DNA of 64,000 bases, taken from the NCBI RefSeq assembly GCF_002217435.1, contig NZ_MUHF01000007.1, positions 302,555 through 366,554 on the forward strand, written 5' to 3'. Shown here in pieces: positions 7,771 through 15,537 of this stretch. The notes beneath the pieces are model-generated. The model was not told the origin of the DNA. It did not search any database and worked only from the letters and a program-made list of their open reading frames with translations. Each line of letters begins with the position of its first letter. The first letter of the stretch is position 1. The stretch comes from Flavobacterium reichenbachii. Its GTDB lineage: Bacteria; Bacteroidota; Bacteroidia; Flavobacteriales; Flavobacteriaceae. The translations under genes were made by a program, and so were the position numbers.

Positions 7771-7996
7771 AAAAGTATATAGTAATTTCTTATGCAAATA
7801 TATATCTAAAAGACAGTATCTTGTTTTGCATAGTACCAAAAGTTAACATAAATTTAACAAATATAAAATAATAATAAACCTTAAAACAGACTCAAAATCA
7901 ATCGTAATAGCTGATTTTATTGACGGTTTCTGAAACTATCTTAAATTTATTGTGCGTGCATAGTTTTTTTGTATTTTTACATAAAAAAATAGATTT

Positions 7997-8449
7997 ATGG
8001 CTGTTTCTGTATCCAAACTCAATCAATTTGTATTATTCAAATTACCTTCTGCATACATTTGCGGAGTTCGCGTAAAAGCAATCGACAAAGACAGTTGCAC
8101 TGTGAGTGTAAAACACCGCTGGATCAATCAGAATCCTTTTAATTCGATGTATTTTGCAGTTCAGGCAATGGCAGCCGAATTGACGACAGGAGCTTTGGTA
8201 ATTTCGCAGATACAAGAAAGCGGTAAGAAAATCTCAATGCTTGTGGCCAACAATAAAGGTAACTTTACTAAGAAAGCCACCGGCAGAATTACTTTTGTAT
8301 GTAAAGACGGCCATTTAATAGCAGATGCCATTCAGCAAACCATTGCAACAGGCGAAGGACAGACTTTTTGGATGAAGTCTATTGGAACTGACGAAAAAGG
8401 TGTTCAGGTTTCAGAGATGGATTTTGAATGGAGCGTTAGACTAAAATAG
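7997..8449 (+). CDS. DUF4442 hotdog-fold (thioesterase-like) protein
   Basis: The 150 residues match the DUF4442 group of hotdog proteins: the RWINQNPFNSMYFAVQAMAAELTTG stretch is the expected position of the central hotdog helix with its conserved Asn-Pro and Glu. The fold suggests an acyl-CoA thioesterase-like enzyme, but the substrate is unknown. It stands alone, with a strong terminator right after its stop codon. Confidence 0.75.
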   Translation: MAVSVSKLNQFVLFKLPSAYICGVRVKAIDKDSCTVSVKHRWINQNPFNSMYFAVQAMAAELTTGALVISQIQESGKKISMLVANNKGNFTKKATGRITFVCKDGHLIADAIQQTIATGEGQTFWMKSIGTDEKGVQVSEMDFEWSVRLK

Positions 8450-8474
8450 TTTTAAAATCAAATATATATTATGA

Positions 8475-8505
8475 AATGACCGGTTCTAAACTGGTCATTT
8501 TTTTG
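8475..8505 (+). terminator. Intrinsic terminator of the DUF4442 gene
   Basis: The stem AAATGACC / GGTCATTT encloses a short loop and is followed by T residues. Confidence 0.85.
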
Positions 8506-8797
8506 TATTAATTTTATGTAAAATATTGTAAATCAATATTTTTATCGTTGTTTTTCTTCTTCTGGAACTTTTCTTTCGTAAATTTATTCAATATTACAGA
8601 GCCAGCATACCCACAAATCACTTAGATTCATTCCGTCTTCATCTGGCAATACTATTTTTATATCAGATTAATTATTATTTGTAAGAATTATATTAAAATA
8701 AATATATTTGCCGGATAATTAATAAAGCTGTTGAAAGTGTAAAAAGTATCATTTTTACAGTTCTTCCTTTAAATATTCACCTGGAAAATAAGAATAT
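8506..8797. other. Intergenic region ahead of the trifunctional polysaccharide enzyme
   Basis: About 290 AT-rich bases with no ORF, tRNA or obvious inverted repeat. It presumably holds the promoter of the gene at 8798, but no convincing TTG-N19-TAnnTTTG match was found. Confidence 0.4.
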
Positions 8798-11700
8798 ATG
8801 GATGGTAAAAAACAAATATTTCAGACTACGACAAAAAAACGCTGGAAAACTTTTCAATGGTCAAGCCGACTGCTTTTATTTGTTTTTGTTTTAATGATTC
8901 CTATTTTTTTTATTACACTAAAAAGAGGTTTAAAACCCGCATTACCACTTTTAGCCAATAGTTCCCGAACAGGCCATAGTTTAGATAATCCGATAATTCC
9001 AAAAGGTTTAAGTACAGAAGAGTTAAAAAAGTTTCAAGGATTTGATTTCTATTTACGGGCAAAAAAGAAAGTACAGAATCTTGAGAAACAGCCTGTGGTT
9101 TCTAAAACTGCTGCTCAGATCCGGGCTGCTTTTTATGTCGATTGGGATCCCCAAAGTTTATTTTCATTGCAAAAGAATATTGATAAACTTAATGTGGTAG
9201 TTCCAGAGTGGTTTTTTATAGATCCTAAAACAGATTTACTTCGAACAGAAATAGATACTGCAGCCTTAAAAGTAATGAGAAGAGGAAAAGTAAAAATACT
9301 TCCGCTAATCAACAATATCAATGAATCTTTGGGAGAAGGCGAGTTTGACGGTGATTTGATTCATCGTATTCTTCACGATAAAAATAAAAAAGAAAGATTA
9401 ATTAATGATATTGTAAAAACATTAAAACAATATAATTTACAGGGAATAAATATTGATTTTGAGGAATTTAAAGAAAACAGCGACGAACCCATAATTGCTT
9501 TTCAGAAGGAACTTTACGGAAAATTACATCCGCTTAGTTATCTTGTTACTCAGGATATTATGGCGGGCGATGATGATTTTAATGTAAAAGCATTATCAAA
9601 ATATAATGATTATATGTTTTTAATGGCGTATGATGAACATTATGCCGGCAGTATTCCGGGAGATATCAGCAGCCAAAAATGGATTGAGAGAATTGTAGAT
9701 AAAACCGCAAAAGAAATTCCGTCAGAAAAAATTATACTTTGTTTTGCAGGTTATGGTTACGACTGGCAGGAAAAAGAAGAGGGAGAAACGGTTACCTACG
9801 ACCAGGCAATTGCCATTGCAAAGCAGTATAATGCTGTTATAAAATTTAATAATACCAGTTACAATAATTCTTTTACGTATAAAGACAGTAATGGTAAAAA
9901 ACACGAAGTAGATTTTGAAGATGCTGCTACAAACTTTAATACAATCCGTTTTAGTGACGAATATGGGTTAGGAGGAACAGCCTTATGGCGTTTAGGAAGC
10001 GAAGATCAGCGTTTATGGAGTTTTTATCAGCGAAGTTTATCAGACGAAAGTCTTAAGAATAAACCTTTCGATTTTAAAGTATTGAAAAGCGTTAATACAC
10101 GAATCGAGAGTCCCGCTTATATTGGAGACGGCGAAATTTTGAATGTAATTGCCGACCCGGCTCCAGGAAAAATAGATCTGGAAATCGATAATGATGAAAA
10201 TATTATTACAGAGCAAAAGTATGTAGAACTGCCAACCAAATATGTGATCAGTAAATTTGGAAACGTGCACAAGCAAGTCATTTTAACTTTTGATGACGGG
10301 CCAGATCCCACATACACACCACAGGTTTTAGATATTTTGAAAAAAGAAAAAATACCAGCAGTATTTTTTGTAATTGGTATTCAGGGCGAAAGTAATATTC
10401 CGTTACTGCAAAGAATTTACAAGGAAGGCCACGAAATTGGCAATCATACTTTTACGCATCCTAATATTGCTTTGGTAAGTCCGGAGAGAGCTTCGGCAGA
10501 AATGGAAACCACCAGATTATTGATAGAAGCCGTGACCGGAAAAAGTACAGTTCTCTTTAGAGCACCCTACAATGCAGACGCTGAACCAACAACTGAAGCC
10601 GAATTAAAACCAATCGCATTAAGTAAATTACAGAATTATTACACGGTTGGAGAAAGTATTGACCCAAATGATTGGGAAAAAGGCGTGAGTGCCGACAGTA
10701 TTTACAGCAGAACAATAAAACAGTATGAGGCAAATCCTGACAAAGGAATTATTTTACTGCACGATGCAGGCGGAAACAGACAGGCGACAGTTGAAGCTTT
10801 GCCTCGAATAATTAAATATTTTAAAGACAGAAATATTGAGTTTACAACAGTTTCTCATTTGCTGGGAAAAACAAAAGAAGAAATTATGCCCGAAGCAAAA
10901 GGGCAGTTTGTAACACTCGACAATATTATTTTTGATTTTTGGTACTGGTTTGGACACTTTATTACAGCCACATTCTGGGTGGCTATATTTCTTGGTTTTC
11001 TACGTATTGCATTAATGGCGATTATGGCATTTATCAAAAGATGGCGTGATTATAAAAATCCTCCAGTTTATAAAACAATAAAAGAAAATCCTAAAGTGAG
11101 TATTATTGTTCCTGCTTATAACGAAGAGATAAATGCAGTAAAAACGATCGAAAATCTGCTTTGTCAGGACTATCCGGATTTTGACATTGTTTTTGTTGAT
11201 GATGGTTCTAAAGACCAAACTTATGCAATGATTAGTAATGCTTTTAAAGATAATCTCAAAGTAAAATTCTATACGAAACCCAATGGAGGCAAGGCGTCAG
11301 CTTTAAATTACGGAATTGCACTGACACAAAATGATTATGTAATTTGTATTGATGCCGATACCCAGCTTAAAACCGATGCTGTTACGCAATTAATGAAAGG
11401 TTTTACAATACAATTAAAGGACCATCAGGAAATTGGAGCCATTGCAGGAAATGTAAAAGTAGGAAACGAGAACACAATGCTCACCAAATGGCAAAGTATA
11501 GAATATACAACAGCGCAGAATTTTGACCGGAGAGCTTTTGATTTAATTAACGGAATTACAGTAGTTCCCGGAGCAATTGGCGCATTTAAAAAAGAAGCCA
11601 TAGAAAAAGCAGGAGGTTTTACAACCGATACGCTCGCTGAAGACTGTGATCTGACCATTCGAATTTTAAGAAACAACTACCGAATAGTAAATTGTATTGA

Positions 11701-12190
11701 AGCAGTTGCAATTACAGAAGCTCCGGAAAGTTTAAATGAATTTATGAAACAGCGTTTTCGCTGGAGTTACGGAATCATGCAGGCATTCTGGAAAAATCGG
11801 GACGCATGCTTTAATCCAAGATATAAAGGATTAGGAATGGTCGCCTTACCTAATGTCCTGATTTTTCAGATTGTATTGCCTATTTTTGCGCCACTTGCAG
11901 ATTTAGTGCTTATTTTAAGTTTAATATGGAATCATAATGATCCCGATAGTCTTCATAAAATCGTAATTTATTATATTGTTTTTATGCTTGTCGATATGCT
12001 GGTAAGCGTGATTGCATTTATTTTTGAAAAAGAAAAACTAACCAAATTGATATGGTTAATTCCGCAGCGGTTTGTATACCGTCAATTAATGTATGTGATT
12101 TTGTTCAGAGCTTTAAGACGAGCTATAAAAGGTGAAAGTCAAAGTTGGGGAGTGCTTACAAGAACAGGAAATGTAGGGACGGTTCGATAA
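8798..12190 (+). CDS. Three-domain GH18-like / polysaccharide deacetylase / GT2 membrane enzyme
   Basis: This 1130-residue protein combines three catalytic domains. A membrane helix (about 23-41) is followed by a GH18-like domain (about 105-420) with the D220-F-E222 catalytic pair. An NodB-type deacetylase follows (about 490-690) with D499-D500 and H550/H554. After a membrane helix near 710-740 comes a family 2 glycosyltransferase (about 760-1000) with D801-D802, DAD at 852-854, ED at 948-949 and Q-x-x-R-W at 985-989, then C-terminal membrane helices. It probably polymerises and trims or deacetylates a beta-1,4- or beta-1,6-linked amino sugar polymer, as PgaC and PgaB do jointly. The domain order puts hydrolase and deacetylase outside the cytoplasm. 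All signature residues look intact. The product is inferred. Confidence 0.9.
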   Translation: MDGKKQIFQTTTKKRWKTFQWSSRLLLFVFVLMIPIFFITLKRGLKPALPLLANSSRTGHSLDNPIIPKGLSTEELKKFQGFDFYLRAKKKVQNLEKQPVVSKTAAQIRAAFYVDWDPQSLFSLQKNIDKLNVVVPEWFFIDPKTDLLRTEIDTAALKVMRRGKVKILPLINNINESLGEGEFDGDLIHRILHDKNKKERLINDIVKTLKQYNLQGINIDFEEFKENSDEPIIAFQKELYGKLHPLSYLVTQDIMAGDDDFNVKALSKYNDYMFLMAYDEHYAGSIPGDISSQKWIERIVDKTAKEIPSEKIILCFAGYGYDWQEKEEGETVTYDQAIAIAKQYNAVIKFNNTSYNNSFTYKDSNGKKHEVDFEDAATNFNTIRFSDEYGLGGTALWRLGSEDQRLWSFYQRSLSDESLKNKPFDFKVLKSVNTRIESPAYIGDGEILNVIADPAPGKIDLEIDNDENIITEQKYVELPTKYVISKFGNVHKQVILTFDDGPDPTYTPQVLDILKKEKIPAVFFVIGIQGESNIPLLQRIYKEGHEIGNHTFTHPNIALVSPERASAEMETTRLLIEAVTGKSTVLFRAPYNADAEPTTEAELKPIALSKLQNYYTVGESIDPNDWEKGVSADSIYSRTIKQYEANPDKGIILLHDAGGNRQATVEALPRIIKYFKDRNIEFTTVSHLLGKTKEEIMPEAKGQFVTLDNIIFDFWYWFGHFITATFWVAIFLGFLRIALMAIMAFIKRWRDYKNPPVYKTIKENPKVSIIVPAYNEEINAVKTIENLLCQDYPDFDIVFVDDGSKDQTYAMISNAFKDNLKVKFYTKPNGGKASALNYGIALTQNDYVICIDADTQLKTDAVTQLMKGFTIQLKDHQEIGAIAGNVKVGNENTMLTKWQSIEYTTAQNFDRRAFDLINGITVVPGAIGAFKKEAIEKAGGFTTDTLAEDCDLTIRILRNNYRIVNCIEAVAITEAPESLNEFMKQRFRWSYGIMQAFWKNRDACFNPRYKGLGMVALPNVLIFQIVLPIFAPLADLVLILSLIWNHNDPDSLHKIVIYYIVFMLVDMLVSVIAFIFEKEKLTKLIWLIPQRFVYRQLMYVILFRALRRAIKGESQSWGVLTRTGNVGTVR

Positions 12191-12202
12191 TTTGCACTAA
12201 AA

Positions 12203-12230
12203 ATAAAAAAAGCCTCAAGAAATTGAGGCT
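12203..12230 (-). terminator. Intrinsic terminator of the Cys-rich small gene
   Basis: The stem AGCCTCAA / TTGAGGCT with a 4-nt loop is followed on the minus strand by TTTTTTTATTTTTAG. On the plus strand there is no T tail, so it serves the minus-strand gene at 12245. Confidence 0.75.
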
Positions 12231-12244
12231 CATATACTAAAATG

Positions 12245-12430
12245 TTATGCTTTAGCACAGCATGATTTTTTATCTTTCACTGGCAGGTCTTTGTCACAGG
12301 TTTTATCCTCTGTTTTACATTTTTCAACGTCAGCTTTACAGATTGTTTTTGCGGGAGTTGATTTAGCATCTTGCGTCTGAATGCCAATGGAAAAAAGCGC
12401 AATCGTAAGAATAGTAATTACTTTAGTCAT
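12245..12430 (-). CDS. Small exported Cys-rich protein
   Basis: This is a 61-residue ORF with a hydrophobic N-terminus (about 3-18) resembling a signal peptide. The mature part of about 40 residues holds five Cys, ending in SCCAKA, plus many Lys and Asp. It has its own terminator. No family is recognised. Metal binding or a disulfide-rich fold is possible, but nothing in the neighbourhood settles it. Confidence 0.6.
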   Translation of the reverse strand: MTKVITILTIALFSIGIQTQDAKSTPAKTICKADVEKCKTEDKTCDKDLPVKDKKSCCAKA

Positions 12431-12562
12431 CTTTTATTTTTTTGAATTATTTCTGGGTTTGGTTTGATGGATCAAATGTAACAGGATTTGATCTTCGTAA
12501 GAATAGGTTTATTGTTAATGTTTTTGTAAAATTATTTATGTTATAAATTGTTATTCAATACA

Positions 12563-13246
12563 TTAAAATCCACGAGCTGTTTTTCGTTCTTTATATTTAC
12601 CATTTTCTATAACCCAAACGACTTCATAACCTCCTGCACCATCACTATTACTGGAACAGATATAAAGAATGTCTTCTTTTTTATTGTAATTTATTTGTGT
12701 AGAAAAAAAGTTAGGTTCAAATAAATCGTCAAAAGCACTTGCAGGAACTTCAATAGTTTTGTCTCCCATAACAACCGTTATTGATTTATATGCTATTTTT
12801 GGAGTATTCCCATCTGCTCCCCAAATTTCCTTTCCGTTGATTTTTTGTATATAAGATTTGTCTTTTGAATATGTAATTTTTGCAGTTTTTGGATCAAATT
12901 TTTTGCTTTCAGTAACAATATTAAAATTGTCTTTCTTAAAAGTAACTTTCGCTGCAGTTTCTTTACTTAAAGGAATCTTTGTAAATTCTGATAGAAATTT
13001 AATTCTGTCTTTGTACACATAACCGCCAAGGTCTTTATTGTTTTTTGTGTAATCTATGCCAATCCAGTTGTCCTCTGGCTGGAAACCATAGACTAGAAAA
13101 CCGTTGTCTAATTTATCTGAAATATTATTGCCTTTTCTGGCTTCACTTCTAATGTTTGCAAATCCGTCGTTGTCGTTTATAATTGCAAACTGAGCAAATA
13201 AATTACCGCTGTATAACAGTATTAAATAACATAAAATTAATCTCAT
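12563..13246 (-). CDS. Exported SH3-like domain protein
   Basis: The protein has 227 residues with a signal peptide (about 1-18, ending NLFAQ). The first half (about 22-90) has the DGFANIRSEA phrase and spacing of a bacterial SH3 domain, which usually binds peptidoglycan or protein partners. The C-terminal half is unassigned. The start codon overlaps the stop of the small membrane protein at 13243 as ATGA, so the two are translated together. Role unknown. Confidence 0.65.
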   Translation of the reverse strand: MRLILCYLILLYSGNLFAQFAIINDNDGFANIRSEARKGNNISDKLDNGFLVYGFQPEDNWIGIDYTKNNKDLGGYVYKDRIKFLSEFTKIPLSKETAAKVTFKKDNFNIVTESKKFDPKTAKITYSKDKSYIQKINGKEIWGADGNTPKIAYKSITVVMGDKTIEVPASAFDDLFEPNFFSTQINYNKKEDILYICSSNSDGAGGYEVVWVIENGKYKERKTARGF

Positions 13247-13569
13247 TTGTTTAGTTTTTTACGATTATAATGTCTTCTTATTAAGTATTGAATTAAAATT
13301 ATCAGCAGTATAATTATCGCGATAAAAATTTCAAAAAATATTAATCCAAGCAATGGCATGCCGCAGTGAATTTCTCCATTTGCTCCTGATCGCATTTTAT
13401 AAGACAGTAATTTTAATGCTGTAAAAGAAAATATAAATTGGGAAAAAAGACTGATTGAACAAACTGTAGTAAAGCTTAATTTTATTCTATCATTGATGGA
13501 TTTCCATCCAAATAGAATTTGAAAAATCAGCGGTAAGGTAAATAATAGAATAAAAATGATTTGGTACAT
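13243..13569 (-). CDS. Small three-helix membrane protein of unknown function
   Basis: The protein has 108 residues with hydrophobic segments at about 3-22, 32-55 and 70-96 and a basic tail (RRHYNRKKLNK). It overlaps the SH3-like gene by 4 bp, so they form a two-gene unit. No family is recognised. Confidence 0.6.
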   Translation of the reverse strand: MYQIIFILLFTLPLIFQILFGWKSINDRIKLSFTTVCSISLFSQFIFSFTALKLLSYKMRSGANGEIHCGMPLLGLIFFEIFIAIIILLIILIQYLIRRHYNRKKLNK

Positions 13570-13623
13570 AATTTTAATTTAAAACGACTTTTTGACGCAC
13601 AATTGCCTTCAAAATTAATGCCG

Positions 13624-14772
13624 CTATGCAATCCACGCTTCTTCAAATTTATCAACTACCCATTTACTTTTTATTTTTTTAATATAAATACGATAGCCAT
13701 AGTTGCACATATTACCACAGTTAATTGCTGCCGTAAGCACACCGTATCTTTTCTCAGAATCAAACTGGATTCTGCTGAGAATAAAAATGCCACGTATAGA
13801 ATAACAGCATTCATTATATAATTTCCTTTCATTTTCTTTGGGTATTTTGAGTACATATTTAAGATGAAAGGCTTTGTATGCATCCAGTTTTTTTCTGTCA
13901 AATTTGTATTCCAGCGTGTCAGAAGAGCTATTTCCAGAAACCTCAGCATCTCTAAAATGATCTTGAAGTTCTTTAGAATTGTCAATCGCAACTGCTTTAT
14001 CCAATATAATAAGATCTACTGGAAACTGTTTTATTTTAAATTCTGCCAACTCTGCATTAAATCGTTTGTTAGATTCCTTTATCTGGTTTAATTTATATTC
14101 TGAAGAATCCATGCCAGTTGGCGGAGGCGGTACATAACGGCGTCTGGCATTGACCCAAAGCGTATCCATAAGAGCAGGATAAACTTCATACATGGCATTT
14201 TTTTCAAATTCTAATGCTGTAGTTTTATTCTCGCAGCTTACAATCAGACTTACAAACAATAAGACAATTGAAAATTTGAAGAGTTTTTTTAATCCAGAGA
14301 AACCCCAGATATTAGTGCTGTTTTTAATCTCATTTGGAGTATGATTATAAACTCCAGTTCCATCGTCGTATTGTTTTGGTATACAGTTAAAGGATTCTAT
14401 AAAAACAATAAGTCCATTTATGCCTCCATATGGATACGAATAAGGATCGTATGTAAGGATTGCCGTTGTGCTTGAAGTTTTTTCTAAATCAATATATGCT
14501 GCTTCATATTGAAGAGAGAGTAATTCAATTAAAGAATAAAAATGCCAGGTAGACTTTGTTTCTTTTGCCGTTTCAAAGTTTGGTCTTACATCTGCTTTAA
14601 AAAAACTAAATTTTTCAAGAGCATATTTCGGAAATTGATCTAACCAAAAACTCTCTTCTTGTATAATTGAATTGTTTTTAGAAATTTTTATTGCTTCAAA
14701 AGCTTTTTTTAAATCCTCGAACTGTTTTGAATCTAAAAATTCAAATTCTATATAACAATAATTATTTTCCAT
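13624..14772 (-). CDS. Unusual composite protein: cytoplasmic-type domain fused to a lipoprotein-type domain
   Basis: This continuous 382-residue ORF looks like two genes joined. Residues 1-155 form a soluble domain with no signal peptide and no family that I can name. Residues 161-180 (LKKLFKFSIVLLFVSLIVSC) look exactly like a lipoprotein signal peptide and lipobox but lack the initiating Met; the codon at that place is TTA (14290-14292). The rest resembles an exported lipoprotein domain with several Cys. Either it is a true type II membrane protein, or the start codon of a downstream lipoprotein gene was lost and the two fused. Function unknown. Confidence 0.6.
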   Translation of the reverse strand: MENNYCYIEFEFLDSKQFEDLKKAFEAIKISKNNSIIQEESFWLDQFPKYALEKFSFFKADVRPNFETAKETKSTWHFYSLIELLSLQYEAAYIDLEKTSSTTAILTYDPYSYPYGGINGLIVFIESFNCIPKQYDDGTGVYNHTPNEIKNSTNIWGFSGLKKLFKFSIVLLFVSLIVSCENKTTALEFEKNAMYEVYPALMDTLWVNARRRYVPPPPTGMDSSEYKLNQIKESNKRFNAELAEFKIKQFPVDLIILDKAVAIDNSKELQDHFRDAEVSGNSSSDTLEYKFDRKKLDAYKAFHLKYVLKIPKENERKLYNECCYSIRGIFILSRIQFDSEKRYGVLTAAINCGNMCNYGYRIYIKKIKSKWVVDKFEEAWIA

Positions 14773-14791
14773 TTGCTGTAAACTTTAAATC

Positions 14792-15217
14792 CTAATTTAA
14801 TAAATCGTCATTCATTTTGATGTTTACTGCAGTTTTCCACAAAAAACCTTCCTGATTATTCAGCAGCAATTTTGTTATTGACTTTTGCGATTTAAAAATG
14901 ATTTTATTGTCATTATTTTCAATCTCAATTCTTTTTATAGATTCGGCAACGTCCTTTATTTGTTGATCATTCCAGACGCCTATTCCAAAATAAATGCCAT
15001 CTTCATTTTCTTCGGTTTCAAGTGGTTTTAAATTAAAAACGATCGAATCTCCCTGTTGGATTTTACTTAAACGTTCATATTTTGTTTTTGGGTCTATAGT
15101 GAGTTTTACCTTTACACTGCTCTTCCCATTATTTGTAAAGTTGAGATTTTGAGCAGGATCACAGCTGGTAAAAAGCATTCCTGAAGCAAAGAGAAGTACA
15201 AAATATATTTTTCTCAT
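14792..15217 (-). CDS. Lipoprotein of unknown function
   Basis: From the Met at 15217 the protein is 141 residues with signal peptide MRKIYFVLLFASGMLFTSC, so it is a predicted lipoprotein. The upstream ATG at 15262 would put 15 residues before the signal peptide and is rejected. The mature part (NFTNNGKSSVKVKLTID and following) suggests an immunoglobulin-like beta domain. It lies 19 bp upstream of the composite gene at 14772, in the same direction. Confidence 0.65.
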   Translation of the reverse strand: MRKIYFVLLFASGMLFTSCDPAQNLNFTNNGKSSVKVKLTIDPKTKYERLSKIQQGDSIVFNLKPLETEENEDGIYFGIGVWNDQQIKDVAESIKRIEIENNDNKIIFKSQKSITKLLLNNQEGFLWKTAVNIKMNDDLLN

Positions 15218-15247
15218 ATTTATTAACCCGTGGGTGCAATTATTTTC

Positions 15248-15409
15248 AACACATAGAAACATAGTTTTTTTGAAGATTAAAAAAGGTGTTTCACTAATCT
15301 AAATGCACATAGTTTATCTCTGTGTGGAAACTCGTTTCTTTTGATCTTTTTTGAACACAATCCTTTCCAGTTTCGAAGTTTCATTATCAGGACTATATTT
15401 CTATGTGTT
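15248..15409. repeat. MITE-like element with 12-bp inverted ends
   Basis: AACACATAGAAA (15248-15259) and TTTCTATGTGTT (15398-15409) are perfect inverted repeats bounding 162 bp without an ORF. It lies in the 320-bp gap between the lipoprotein gene and the copper oxidase gene. I recall similar cacatag-ended elements from Flavobacterium intergenic regions. Confidence 0.55.
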
Positions 15410-15537
15410 AAAGCATATTTTTTATTTTATCCAACGGATCATATATTACCAATATATAAGGTTAGATTATTTAGGAAACTAAGATATAATTTAATTGTTA
15501 CTAAAATCTATTTTTTTTGATCTGCTTAATTATGAAA

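Noticed and set aside
13671..13991. A 106-residue ORF inside the composite gene
   Set aside because: It is a frame-shifted shadow of 13624-14772 without a recognisable domain.
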